Source: Myrica gale
Lineage: Eukaryota; Streptophyta; Magnoliopsida; Fagales; Myricaceae
Reading direction: 5' to 3'
DNA length: 64,000 nucleotides
Assembly (NCBI GenBank): GCA_963930655.1
Contig: OZ005601.1
Coordinates: 25,048,921-25,112,920 of the forward strand
The position numbers and the translations under genes were made by a program. Of this stretch, positions 34,801 to 44,175 are shown piece by piece. Every line of letters starts with the position of its first letter. The first letter of the stretch is position 1. The notes under the pieces were generated by a model. That model made no database searches. It was not told where the DNA came from and was given only the letters and a program-made list of their open reading frames with translations.

Positions 34801-35359
34801 GTCGGGGAGCGATCAGCCTGGGCCGATGCTTTTTGATGGACTTAAAGATATTGGTTGATGCTACTATTTTACCGACGGATTAACAACGTCCGGACGTTTG
34901 CCATGATATGTCATTCGTCCACATGCTACAAAATTAGCATCCGCACCGGTTACCGATAATAACGTATGAACGTTATTTCACCTTCCCCACATCCGTTTTT
35001 AATTCATAGTTTGAACGTTCTTGAGACATTCGCACATTATATTCATGGCATTTTATTTTTTTATAAAATAAAAACAACCAGCGTCCGCAGTCAAATCGAT
35101 TGTCCTGTCGTCCGTGCTTAACTAGAGTCTGCATGTTCTAAAGTCATTCGCACATTATCTTTGTAGGATTTTCATTTTAAAAAAATAAAAACAATAATAG
35201 TCCGCACGTTGTTTAGTAGTGTGTGGACGATAAATCCGCTGACGAAATTTACATTTTTACACCGAAATTCACCCCTTGTGAACTGACATTACAGACATTC
35301 GCACGTGTTTTCCATTACGGAATTGATTTTGTCATGTAATACACTGACATTCGCATGGG

Positions 35360-36420
35360 TATGGGTGTTCAAAGCAACCAGTAAAATCCGGTGAAACCGG
35401 CACCGAGTTCCCGGTATCCGAGTTAACCGGTGACGATGTCGGGGGCTTAAATTTGGAAAATTTGGTGGATTTTTCAGTTCCTGGTTTACTCGACAGTTAA
35501 CGTCTTTATCAGTTCATCTTTTCTATATGATTGATCCGAAGGCGTGTACATTTAATTTCTCTGATTTGGAATATTGTCTGAGGGGGTGGGGCTTGCATTT
35601 TTCAACTCATTAAATTCAAACGAAAAGTTTATGCATAAACAAATTGGGTGCAGGCGAAAACAAAAAATTCTTGAATAATTTTCAGTGGATTGTATGCGGA
35701 CAAATGCATATGCCTCTTAAAGCTAAAAAAATATCAATTATTGGTCTTACATTATTTTTTCTCCATTTCTTCTATATTTTCTAGAAATAAAAAAACAGAT
35801 TTGGTTAGACTATAAGAGTTAAATAAGAAAGGATCTTTTATAGATGTTATCCAAGTTAATTATAAGGGCTCTCTTCTGGTTTTCTTTCTTCGATATTGTC
35901 TAGATCTTTTTTTGAAAAAAAAAAGTATTATGTAGAGTTATCCATCTTAGCCACGGAGATCGAGGAGTAGAGATTTTGAAGGAGTTGCCCATCTTTAAGT
36001 TGTTCATACTTCTCTAAGTTTATTATTTTGAATTTTATTGGTTGAGACTTTAGATTCTCATCTTGTTGTGATGTTCTCTAAATTTATTGATTTTGAATTT
36101 TATTAGTTTTAACTTTAAATTCTCATCTTATCTTGTAAGATGTTCTATAATTTTATTAATTTTAGATTCCAATAGTTTAGATTTTATTGATATGTAATAA
36201 ATGGACCAAAAGAAAAAGTAAAAAAAAATACATTGGATCAAGTGCGTAAAATGCTAAAAAAATGGTCCAATATAAATATAGATTAACTGGAAACTGTCAC
36301 TGCTAAAACAGTCACCGCTAAGGGCCGGTTTTTGCCCTTAACAATTTAAGTATATGTGGCTAATATTTGAAAACAAGCCTATCCGGTGTAGGTGCTGGTT
36401 TTGGCCGTTGAACAGCCCTA
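35360..36420. mobile_element. hAT-like MITE nested in CACTA 3
   Basis: The left end TATGGGTGTTCAAAGCAACCAG and the complement of the right end TAGGGCTGTTCAACGGCC share the TAGGGYTGTTCAA start typical of plant hAT elements. The flanks are CGCATGGG (35352-35359) and CGCACAGG (36421-36428), a possible 8-bp duplication with two mismatches. Both ends are followed by CCGGT-type motifs, similar in style to the hAT MITE at 61226. The interior is AT-rich with no ORF. Confidence 0.6.
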
Positions 36421-36690
36421 CGCACAGGACATACCAGACAAAATGAAAAGTCGTCCGAACTATCTGAGTTGGCGTCAGGATGCTAGTTCCTGAGGAAACT
36501 CAGAATTTGTCGGCGAAGAACATGGGTGACACTCTTCTTCTGTCATATCGGGTGTCAAAATGTTTTTGACAACGAGTTTTGGTAACAAATTTTTAACTTT
36601 AGGTGACAAAAATATTTGACACCCCAAATCTCTTTTCTTGTAGTGAAAGATTCCTTACATTAACCCACAAGGAAGTCGATGTTACTGATT

Positions 36691-37293
36691 CTCCCTTTAA
36701 TTAACCAAATGAGAGCATAATATACTTGTTATTCTCTTTAACCATATGAGAGCAGCACTAATTCTCACTTCCTGAACTCGTGAACCTAAAACTATAAAAA
36801 ATCCAGATGAATTATCTTTATTATTTCGTTTAATATCATATATAATTTTCAGTAAAAAAAATACACACACACATCCTTCCCTATTGATTATAACATCTCC
36901 CTATAGCTCTATCCTAATCTTTATTTTTTCTATACGGTTCATTTGTTTGGTTGTAAAAGAAATTTTATAATTTGTTTTAGTTGCTAATTTAGTTGCTTTC
37001 AGGTTTTTGGTAAAAATTTAGAAATGAGGTCAAAGTAAAAAGTTTTCAACTCAACGGTAAAAGTTGTATTGTTTTTCAAAAAATAACCTAAGGTCAAATT
37101 TTTTGTAATCAACAAAATTTATTTATGAACATTATTGGGGACGTCACATATCTATGTGCAAAAACTAGTAAGTCTCTCTCAAGTTCTAAAATATTTTATT
37201 TTGCCCCATACGTTTCATTGGCCATTAAAATACATGCAAAACTACTAAAATACCCCTACAAGACAAAATTATTAAATTTATTATATATATATA
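36691..37293. other. Intergenic stretch, nothing recognised
   Basis: AT-rich DNA; P450 homology fades near 36690 and no further exon piece is visible before the Pack-MULE-like element. Confidence 0.35.
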
Positions 37294-39132
37294 GGGGTAA
37301 ACTCATAGTTAGCCTCATATCTTTGGGGCAAAATCAAGTTACTACCCTTATTTTTCAAACCAACAATTTGAGACCACTATGTTTCAAAATCACTCAATCC
37401 TCGCCCTCCGTTTAAATTTATCGTCAAATGAGACGGTTTTTCGTGAACGTGCGTCTCACGTGCGTCTACTCCAGCTAAATTGACGAATTTACCCTCCATT
37501 TTGTTGTTTCACATTCTTTCTCGCCAACGTACTCAAAAGCCACATCACTGGACCCCCCACCCTCCAGAGATGTGGTCCCCTAAGTCACACGTGCCTACCC
37601 CCTCTCTCTATCTCTCTCTCTCAGTTCGGCTAGCTACATCTGTAACTTTCCTTGCTTTTCTTCTGTGCTTTTCTTTCTTCCTTATAGTTGGCGTGTGTCT
37701 CGTAGTTTTCAAAGTTAAACAAAGTAATGGTTGAGATTAAGTAAGTTACCTGCTAGTCAAGGATTTGCTACGTTGGTACGCATGCATAAAATAGTACAGC
37801 TCCTACGTCTATTTCAGTTCACTTGAACAGATTGCGATTGAGAGGGAGTTTTGTAAATCGTCCCGGAGATCACCGACGTCTATTTCAGTTCTTCATGCAG
37901 TTTTGTCTAGAGTTTGAGTCCATCAAAGGCCAACTAGCTTCATATTAAAATAAACTAAGACTAGGGCCACACCACTGCTACCATGGCTTCTTGTGTTCGC
38001 TTCTGAGCTCCTGCTTTCTTTTATATGGCTCCTCGACCAAGCTTATCGTTGGTGTCCCGTTACAAGGACAGTCTTCCCGAAAATATTGTCAGATGATATC
38101 AGCCATGGCACTAGACTACCCCACCGAGAAGCTTCACGTGTATCTTTCAGATGATGGGGGGTCTCCTTTGACTTTGCACGGAATGAGGGAGGCTTGGAAA
38201 TTTGCAAGGTGGTGGCTTCCTTTTTGTAAGAGGTATGAAATCACAATCAGGTTTCCAGAGGCTTATTTCTCGGCTTTACAAGCCGATGGTAGTTTTGGGA
38301 GTTCAGAGTTCATGATAGAGCGACGGAAAATTAAGATTAGCTCGGCGGTTGTGAGTCAGTTAGTGTTGTCGATTATGCATTTGTCAGTCAGTTGTGGGAG
38401 GTGTTTGTCTGTCGTTTATAGTTATCTTCTAGATGAAGTGTTTCGGCACTCATAATTGGTAGGGGTGATATTGGCGCAAGAAAGGTACGATATGTTGAAT
38501 GAATTCATCGCAAAAGAAAGCGGAAGAGACCCAACACGGGACAATAGTAGGAATACTGCTCGAGACCACCCCTCTGTCATTGAGGAATGATTCGTACACA
38601 CAGTGTTGAGAAGGTTAGGCTTGAAGATTAAAAAATCCGGTAATATTGACTTCCATATTAATATGTAGCTAGTTGGCCTCTGGGTCCTTTGCTTCTAGTG
38701 ATTATTCTAGCCGTCTTGCATTCGGCCAGTCCTATTGGGTCGCGGAAGAGAGTCTTCAAACATTACCTTTGCTCCGGCCTCCACAGTTCATGCACACATT
38801 CACGCCTGAGATCTCGGTCGCTGTCAACTTCTCCGAAGTGAAAGAGGTAGATCAGAAATGAAAGAGGTAGCCACGAGATCCCAGTCGCGGTCAGCTTCTC
38901 CGAAGTCTTCGTCTGGGCACAAAGAGAGCAAGGGCAGTCTGGTCATCCACCAATCACTTATCAAGGGCATTCTGGTCATTTCACGAAAACAGTCTTATTC
39001 GACAGTGAATTTAAACGGAGGGCGAGGATTGAGTGATTTTTTAAACACAGGGGTCTCAAATTGTTGGTTTGAAAAATAAGGGTAGTAACTTGATTTTGCC
39101 CCAAAGATATGGGGCTACTATGAGTTTACCCC
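37294..39132 (+). mobile_element. Pack-MULE-like element carrying a cellulose-synthase-like fragment
   Basis: Long TIRs begin GGGGTAAACTCATAG at 37294 and end with the complement at 39132. They align over about 140 bases (TTTGGGGCAAAATCAAGTTACTACCC, CACTCAATCCTCGCCCTCCG). The flanks are ATATATATA on both sides (37285-37293 and 39133-39141), consistent with a 9-bp MULE duplication, though in low-complexity DNA. There is no transposase. The centre (37991 to about 38590) is a fragment of a cellulose synthase-like gene, so the element fits the Pack-MULE definition. Confidence 0.85.
37991..38590 (+). pseudogene. Captured cellulose synthase-like (CslE/CslG-type) fragment
   Basis: The open frame reads ISAMALDYPTEKLHVYLSDDGG, SPLTLHGMREAWKFARWWLPFC, KRYEI and PEAYFSALQ, then GSSEFMIERRKIK; after a stop and frameshift, ARDHPSVIEE appears near 38550-38590. 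This is the region around the first catalytic Asp motif (SDDGG) of the GT2 glycosyltransferase domain in Csl proteins that make wall polysaccharides or related glycosides. It covers only part of the cytosolic domain: no membrane helices, no QxxRW. About 200 bases (38350-38460) do not match. It lies within the TIR element, so it is a captured copy and not a gene. Confidence 0.85.
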
Positions 39133-39850
39133 ATATATATATATAAAGTAATATTTTTTAAATAAAAATTGAATTTGAAGATTGCATATGATAGTTTTAA
39201 ACCACAAGGAGTTGTACGGTAATTAAGCATTTTTATGTAAATAAGCATGTTAAACATCAAAAAATATTTTCTTAAATTTATTGTAAAACGGAAAGGAAAA
39301 TTTGTTTCAATGAAAAAAAAAGTCTGTAAAATAATAATTTTACAAAGTAAATAAACGGAATTTAAGTAATTTAGGATTTGGAGTAATGGTTATTAGAATT
39401 GGAGCTCAAAATACCTAACTTAGAAATCTATTTTAAGCATTCAGAAAATGTTTTAAGCATTTCAATCTTTCTTATTAACTGACCCCTTTTAAAAACATAA
39501 TTTATAATACATCAAATACGAAAATATAGAGTTCGAATTGACAAATCACTGTCAGCGGAGTCTGTGAAGAATGGGATGCCGTTGTTTTGATTAGTGACAA
39601 AAAAAATAATTAAGAGTACTCCACCCGAGCGGCGTCGTTCAGGCTCATTAAACCCTTGAATATCTCCTCCCCTCATTTCAAACTCATCATCAGCCCTCTG
39701 TCACCCTCCTTCAATGACTCACTTTTACTCTCTTTTTCCCTGTCTGCAGGTTCCGCTATTTGGTTTGTGGCTGCCGAAATTAATCCACCCGGAAGGAGAT
39801 CGAGACCAACAAAAATTCCAGCATCCGACTCCTAAAGGATCATTACAGGA
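39133..39850. other. Intergenic stretch, nothing recognised
   Basis: AT-rich DNA with a pyrimidine-rich stretch (39660-39755) ending in TGTCTGCAG, which could be a splice acceptor or promoter remnant. No coding match. Confidence 0.35.
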
Positions 39851-40022
39851 GGTTTAATTATAGTGTGGTAGTTTGTAAAAGATATTCTTTATTTTTTAGA
39901 TAACTTAACTCTTTATTCTTTAGAACTTTTGAGTTCGTGACGTGGAGAAACCCTAAACATATGGCAAACTATATTGTGCAGTGTAACTGCTATAAATGAA
40001 ACTCCAGACACTTAAAAGGTTG
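39851..40022. repeat. Left half of the segment duplicated at 17870-18020
   Basis: GTGGTAGTTTGTAAA, TTATTTTTTAGATAA, ATATGGCAA and TTGTGCAGTGTAAC followed by CACTTAAAA match 17878-18017 in order. The match resumes at 48539 beyond the 8.5-kb element. Confidence 0.7.
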
Positions 40023-40557
40023 TACGAGTTCGGTTACAATACGTCGGCGTTAAAATGCGGGTTTATGGGAGAACGGCCACGATTTCCTTCAACACAATCC
40101 AACGGTCGTCAGCTGCTCAACCGAGTTAATGAAATCCGGATCCGGGTTGGTGGTTTTGACCCGCATGTTTTACCATATTATGCCGACGACCCGCTTCTTT
40201 TCCAAATCCCCCGTCTCTCTCCCGTGAACCACCTCTCTCCCTCCCCCGATCCCCTTTGTCCTCTCCCGACAAATTCTCAAGACACGCGGATTCAAGCGGC
40301 TCGTCGGCATAAAATTCCAATAAATTTCCGGTAAGGATTAATGTATTTATCTTTTTGTTTCTGTGGTTGCGATTTTGATGAATTTTGGGATTGATTTGTG
40401 TTTTAGGTTTTCAAATTTACGATTCAGATATATTTTGGTTTACTGATAGACGTGCTTAGGAATCTGTTATATAACTGATTTGGTTGCTATCGACTGCTTA
40501 ATGTGTAATTGTTATGAGAGAAATAAGCAGTTATCAATGTGTAATTGTACTGCAGTG

Positions 40558-40836
40558 TCTAAGGCTCTCATAGTATGGAGAGGCTATGAAATGAGGGGTA
40601 TAAGTTTTAAGGGATGAGAAAGGACCAAGCTTGAGTTTAGTGTCAGAAGGGAGGCTAAAGAGGTCTTTCGAGAGAGTACAGAGTTTGCTGTAAAGATCTT
40701 CTGAGATCCCATGATTTATAATGTGAAAGAAACCCCATTTTTTGCAGGCTTCTGCGAGGAAGGACTGGAAAGATGGGTCTATTGGCTTAGAAATATCTAA
40801 GACGGGAAGTTCTACAGAAGTTTGTGAGTCAGACAT
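40558..40836 (-). pseudogene. Captured 2-oxoglutarate/Fe(II) dioxygenase first-exon fragment
   Basis: From ATG 40836 the peptide reads MSDSQTSVELPVLDISKPID, FLAEACKKWGFFHIINHGIS, LYSKLCTLSKDLFSLP, KLKLGPFSSLKTYTPHFI and ends ESLR. This is the N-terminal DIOX_N domain of the plant 2-ODD family, closest in style to gibberellin-oxidase-like proteins. There are about 93 clean codons, then homology stops where a first intron would start. The Fe-binding HxD...H domain is absent. It lies between the left TIR and the GRF ORF, so the transposon acquired it. The intact frame suggests recent capture or continued expression. Confidence 0.8.
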
Positions 40837-41559
40837 GATGCCTAGGATATAGAGAAAAGACATGGTTTGTCCACCTAGGTTGGGCAGTTAAATAGATGGT
40901 TGGTTAGAAGCTTAAGATCAGGAGAGAAGTGCGCTCGCATGCACATGTAGACAAGAGAGAGCGAGAGAACAATTATACAAGTTGATCATACTTTGTATGC
41001 AAATTTAACACCCATGTGATGATCAGAGAAGTGTCACCATATGATTAAGTGATCAATGAAAGGCCACCATTAAGTTTTCACTATATTTTATTTTGATTTT
41101 AAGTTGTTCAGGGAAGGAAGTCAACGTATGGTTTAATTAATTGAACTTGCAGTTATTTAGAGCGAAGTCAGGCTGTTAAGGTGGTAGCCTCTTTGCCTTT
41201 GAGCTTTTAAGATTTACTAAGATTTACTTATATTCTGTTTTTCTCTAATTACAATAATTTTTCTAGTCATTGGTCACATTTATATTTGAGTTGCACATTT
41301 CTATTAGGTCTTTATAGTACTTCAAAACAGCATCCATTCGACCTTTAATACTGAACATCTGAAGGAGAAAGTCCTGGCATTTTATTTCTCCGTTTCGGCT
41401 TTCTAAATGCAGTGTTTTCAGCTAAGCATTCAATCTTCTCCCCCTCCAACGTAATGTATGTACAAGTGTCTGATATAGTGTCACTTGTGCCAGAAATTGG
41501 ACACTTCAACGTCCCACTTACACTTTTGCCTGTGTTTTCTGATAAACCAGCAGAGAACA

Positions 41560-42296
41560 AAAATGTTTTATTTTTAATCTATATTATATGATGTACCTCT
41601 ATGGAGAGGATTTTGTTAATCAAAAAGTATCATGGCTTGGAATGAGCTTAGGTTTGGCTGTTGTACTTTCAATACGATTTTGTGGTGTTTGTATCATATC
41701 TGACATTCTCATTGTGGATGTTTAAATAGATGGAATTTGATTGTTGTTGGTGGTTTTGATGTATGAATAGTTGGGCAAGCGGAGCCCTTGACCCTGATGG
41801 TGGTGCATCTGGTGATCTTGTTTTCTTTCTGAATACAGCTTTGCTCTTTAATGAGAGCAGAACAGACTTATTTTATTTACTTGTACCAGCTTATATTATG
41901 AGGTATTCTATAGTAGTTATATCTTTATGCACTGGTTTTTTGTTTGTGGGTTTGGAATTTTTCTCACTAATAGACATCTTAAAATATGTCACCCTCGATA
42001 AGCAATTTGTTAAATTAAGCTTCTTGATAAAAAATCAGTTTTGCCTATATTTTACATTATGTATCTGTTTTTTAGCTGCTCCTTTATATCTGCCTCAATT
42101 AATTTCCTTCATGGTTTATGACTATATTCTCTGAAAGTCCCTTGTGTATTTGGAACTGGTATTGTTTTCTGAGATTGGATTTTTTTTGTGGCTTTGTTCT
42201 CCTTTTTGTTTCAGCAGCCTCATTCTTTTTCTATGTATTCTTTGTAGTCAGTGATATATAGAAAGAGATAGGCTTGGTTGTTTTTTTGCTCCTGCA
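41560..42296. other. Element-internal spacer or 5' region of the GRF ORF
   Basis: T-rich sequence without a recognised domain; the open frame at 41763-42134 is hydrophobic from T-richness and not supported. It may be the leader or an intron of the GRF gene, given the pyrimidine-rich stretch ending near 42296. Confidence 0.3.
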
Positions 42297-42743
42297 ATGT
42301 CTTCCTCCAGGCAGTCCCACTCATCCACGGCAAGGAGCCGTGGTCTGCAGCGTAGCAACCGGTTCGTTTTGGCGTACTTGCAGCGGCCACCACTGTGCAA
42401 CTGCAGGAAGCCCGCTGTCCTGAAAACGTCTTCCACTCCTCGGAATCCTAGTCGAACATTTTGGACGTGTCCAATTTGGGATCCCCACAACCAAGGTGGG
42501 TGCAACTATTTCTTATGGGCTGATTATTCCGACAATGAACATGACCACGATCCCAACGATCAACTACTACTTACTATGGCTAGAGAACTTCAGAGGGTAG
42601 ATGAGGAAAAACACCGACTTCATCGAAGGGTTAGGTGTCTTTGGGAGTTTTTGGTTTTATCTTGGTTGTTCTTCTTGGCTTGGGAATTTTGTACATGTGG
42701 GTCTAACCCTGCTGGCCATCTATTGTGCCTTCCTTTGAAGTAG
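42297..42743 (+). CDS. GRF-type zinc-finger protein carried by the transposon
   Basis: A 148-residue ORF. After a Ser/Arg-rich start comes CNCRKPAVLKTSSTPRNPSR, TFWTCPIWDPHNQGGCNYF and LWAD, the zf-GRF signature (CxC, TxxTxxNPGRxFxxC, CxFFxW), which binds single-stranded nucleic acid in TOP3A, NEIL3 and APE2. The family's Gly in NPGR is Ser here. A heptad-like helix (LTMARELQRVDEEKHRLHRR) and a C-terminal hydrophobic segment (about 118-133) follow. Small GRF plus coiled-coil plus membrane-tail proteins of this shape are common in plants and often lie in or near transposons. Inside this element it could be an accessory protein or a captured gene. The frame is intact. Confidence 0.75.
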   Translation: MSSSRQSHSSTARSRGLQRSNRFVLAYLQRPPLCNCRKPAVLKTSSTPRNPSRTFWTCPIWDPHNQGGCNYFLWADYSDNEHDHDPNDQLLLTMARELQRVDEEKHRLHRRVRCLWEFLVLSWLFFLAWEFCTCGSNPAGHLLCLPLK

Positions 42744-43253
42744 GGACGGTGTTGGGGGAGGTGAAGCTTCAAGGTTGTATTATGTAATGTATTGGTAGTG
42801 CTTAGATGCTACGGCTTTAGCCTTTCCATTATGTATCAAGTTTGTATTATGTAATGTAGTCTTTAAATTATGTAATGTTTTATGCTATGGTTGCTGGTGT
42901 GTGTCTCATATTCCAGATCTTGAAGTACTTGTAAATATTGACTTGTATTATGTAATGTATTGGTAGCAAGCTTTGCTGGTTTTCCTTTCTTCTGAGTGAT
43001 TTTTTGCAAGGTTTCCAGGGTGTTTTATTGGTTCTATTTATTGTTACTTTGTTACTTGTCGGATTTTGTCTACGGTCTTCCTGCATGCTCTATTTTTGGG
43101 AAAGTATATTGGTTTTCTTTGGGTTTTGTTGGAGCTGTTTGTTGTAGTTTGAAGTGTTGGCTACCTTCCCACCATTGCTATTTTGTGCATTCCAGTAGTG
43201 TTCTACCGACAGAGAGATTAGGTATACATCAAACTAGGCTGGATATCTTTTAA

Positions 43254-44175
43254 CTACTGATTAGTAATTGTAATTAACTGTAAATCTCTGCCCCATGTCA
43301 TCGTTTATTGGGACTTCAATTTTCCTTTTGTTTTATTTAACACTCGAATTGATCGTTTGTCACAAGGATCTTGGGTTAAAGGAAGAAATCAAGCCTTGCT
43401 CGATTCCAAATTTAGCATTGAGTTGGGGTGAAGATTGGAATAGCACTTCCAACAAGGCTAGGCTCTAGCTGCTCCCTCCTCATGACTCTAGCTCTCACCA
43501 CTCATTTTTTAGAAGAAAAACAGCATCAACCATCTAGCTTAGTTCCGACTCTGGCGTTTCCCTTCAACCCTCATGTGTTTGTTATGCCCGAAACTAACTT
43601 TTACACTAAGGGTTTATTTCTTCTTCATTATAAATTATTCCCTCAACAGATCTTCCCAAGACCTTAGACTCTAGAATGCGCTAAGGACGGCCGGCCACCA
43701 GTTCTGTAGACCCTTCAGAAAAAATTATCACTTGAGCTATTTATAGGAAGCAAGAGGCCAACCTCAGACTTCATCAGGAGGTTTTCACATCTTTTAACTA
43801 CATGAATGAACTTGACACAACCATTCATATCAGCTTCTATCTTTTCATGTCATGAACCCTGCAGATTTCATTCAAATTCCATTGAGAATAATGAACTGGG
43901 AGAAAGAATAACTTCCACCCTAATTACTTCTATACAACTTCCATGCACAACTGAAACCAAATGTACTTGCATGAACTAAGGACCAGTCCACGATTACCTG
44001 CAAGGAACTTCAAAACCGAATATACACCTACATAGATGATCACCATATACAAAAATATGCTAATCATGAATTAGTTAATCAACAATAGCTCCCATGATAT
44101 AGCCATATGTTTGACCAAATACATTATAAATTTTTAACATTTACACACAAATTGTCTCAAATCTTCGCATGATCT
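43254..44175. other. Element-internal spacer, nothing recognised
   Basis: No coding match between the GRF ORF and the transposase stop codon. TATGTAATGTA recurs several times just before it (42781-42960). Confidence 0.35.

Larger units (their letters stand above)
32232..36645. mobile_element. CACTA transposon 3 in P450 copy D
   Basis: It starts CACTACAAGAAAA at 32232 and ends TTTTCTTGTAGTG at 36645, a 13-bp perfect TIR. The flanks are AAA (32229-32231) and AAA (36646-36648), the 3-bp duplication expected for CACTA. Removing the element and one AAA restores P450 sequence. Subterminal regions are rich in GTCCG.ACG and GTGACAAAA motifs. Coding content is limited to a degenerate transposon-associated ORF near 33.9-34.8 kb, so it is non-autonomous. 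An hAT-like MITE is nested at 35360-36420. Confidence 0.9.
26815..36690 (+). pseudogene. CYP82-like P450 exon-2 relic cut by two transposons (copy D)
   Basis: After an intron tail resembling that of copy E (26825-26885), exon 2 homology covers 26886-27252 (KNLVYL equivalent, IAHESI, AGYHIPT, R-PYV region, EFWP), then 32221-32231, then 36646 to about 36690 (the RFLT..HK part of the PERF motif region). A copia element sits between the first two pieces and a CACTA element between the last two. Joining across both duplications restores the order EFRPERFLT seen in copies C and E. Before the insertions the exon already held many stops and indels (for example TAGGCT after the I-helix and CTCTAAGC), so it was probably dead already. 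No exon 1 is recognisable upstream, where the hAT element ends. Confidence 0.85.
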
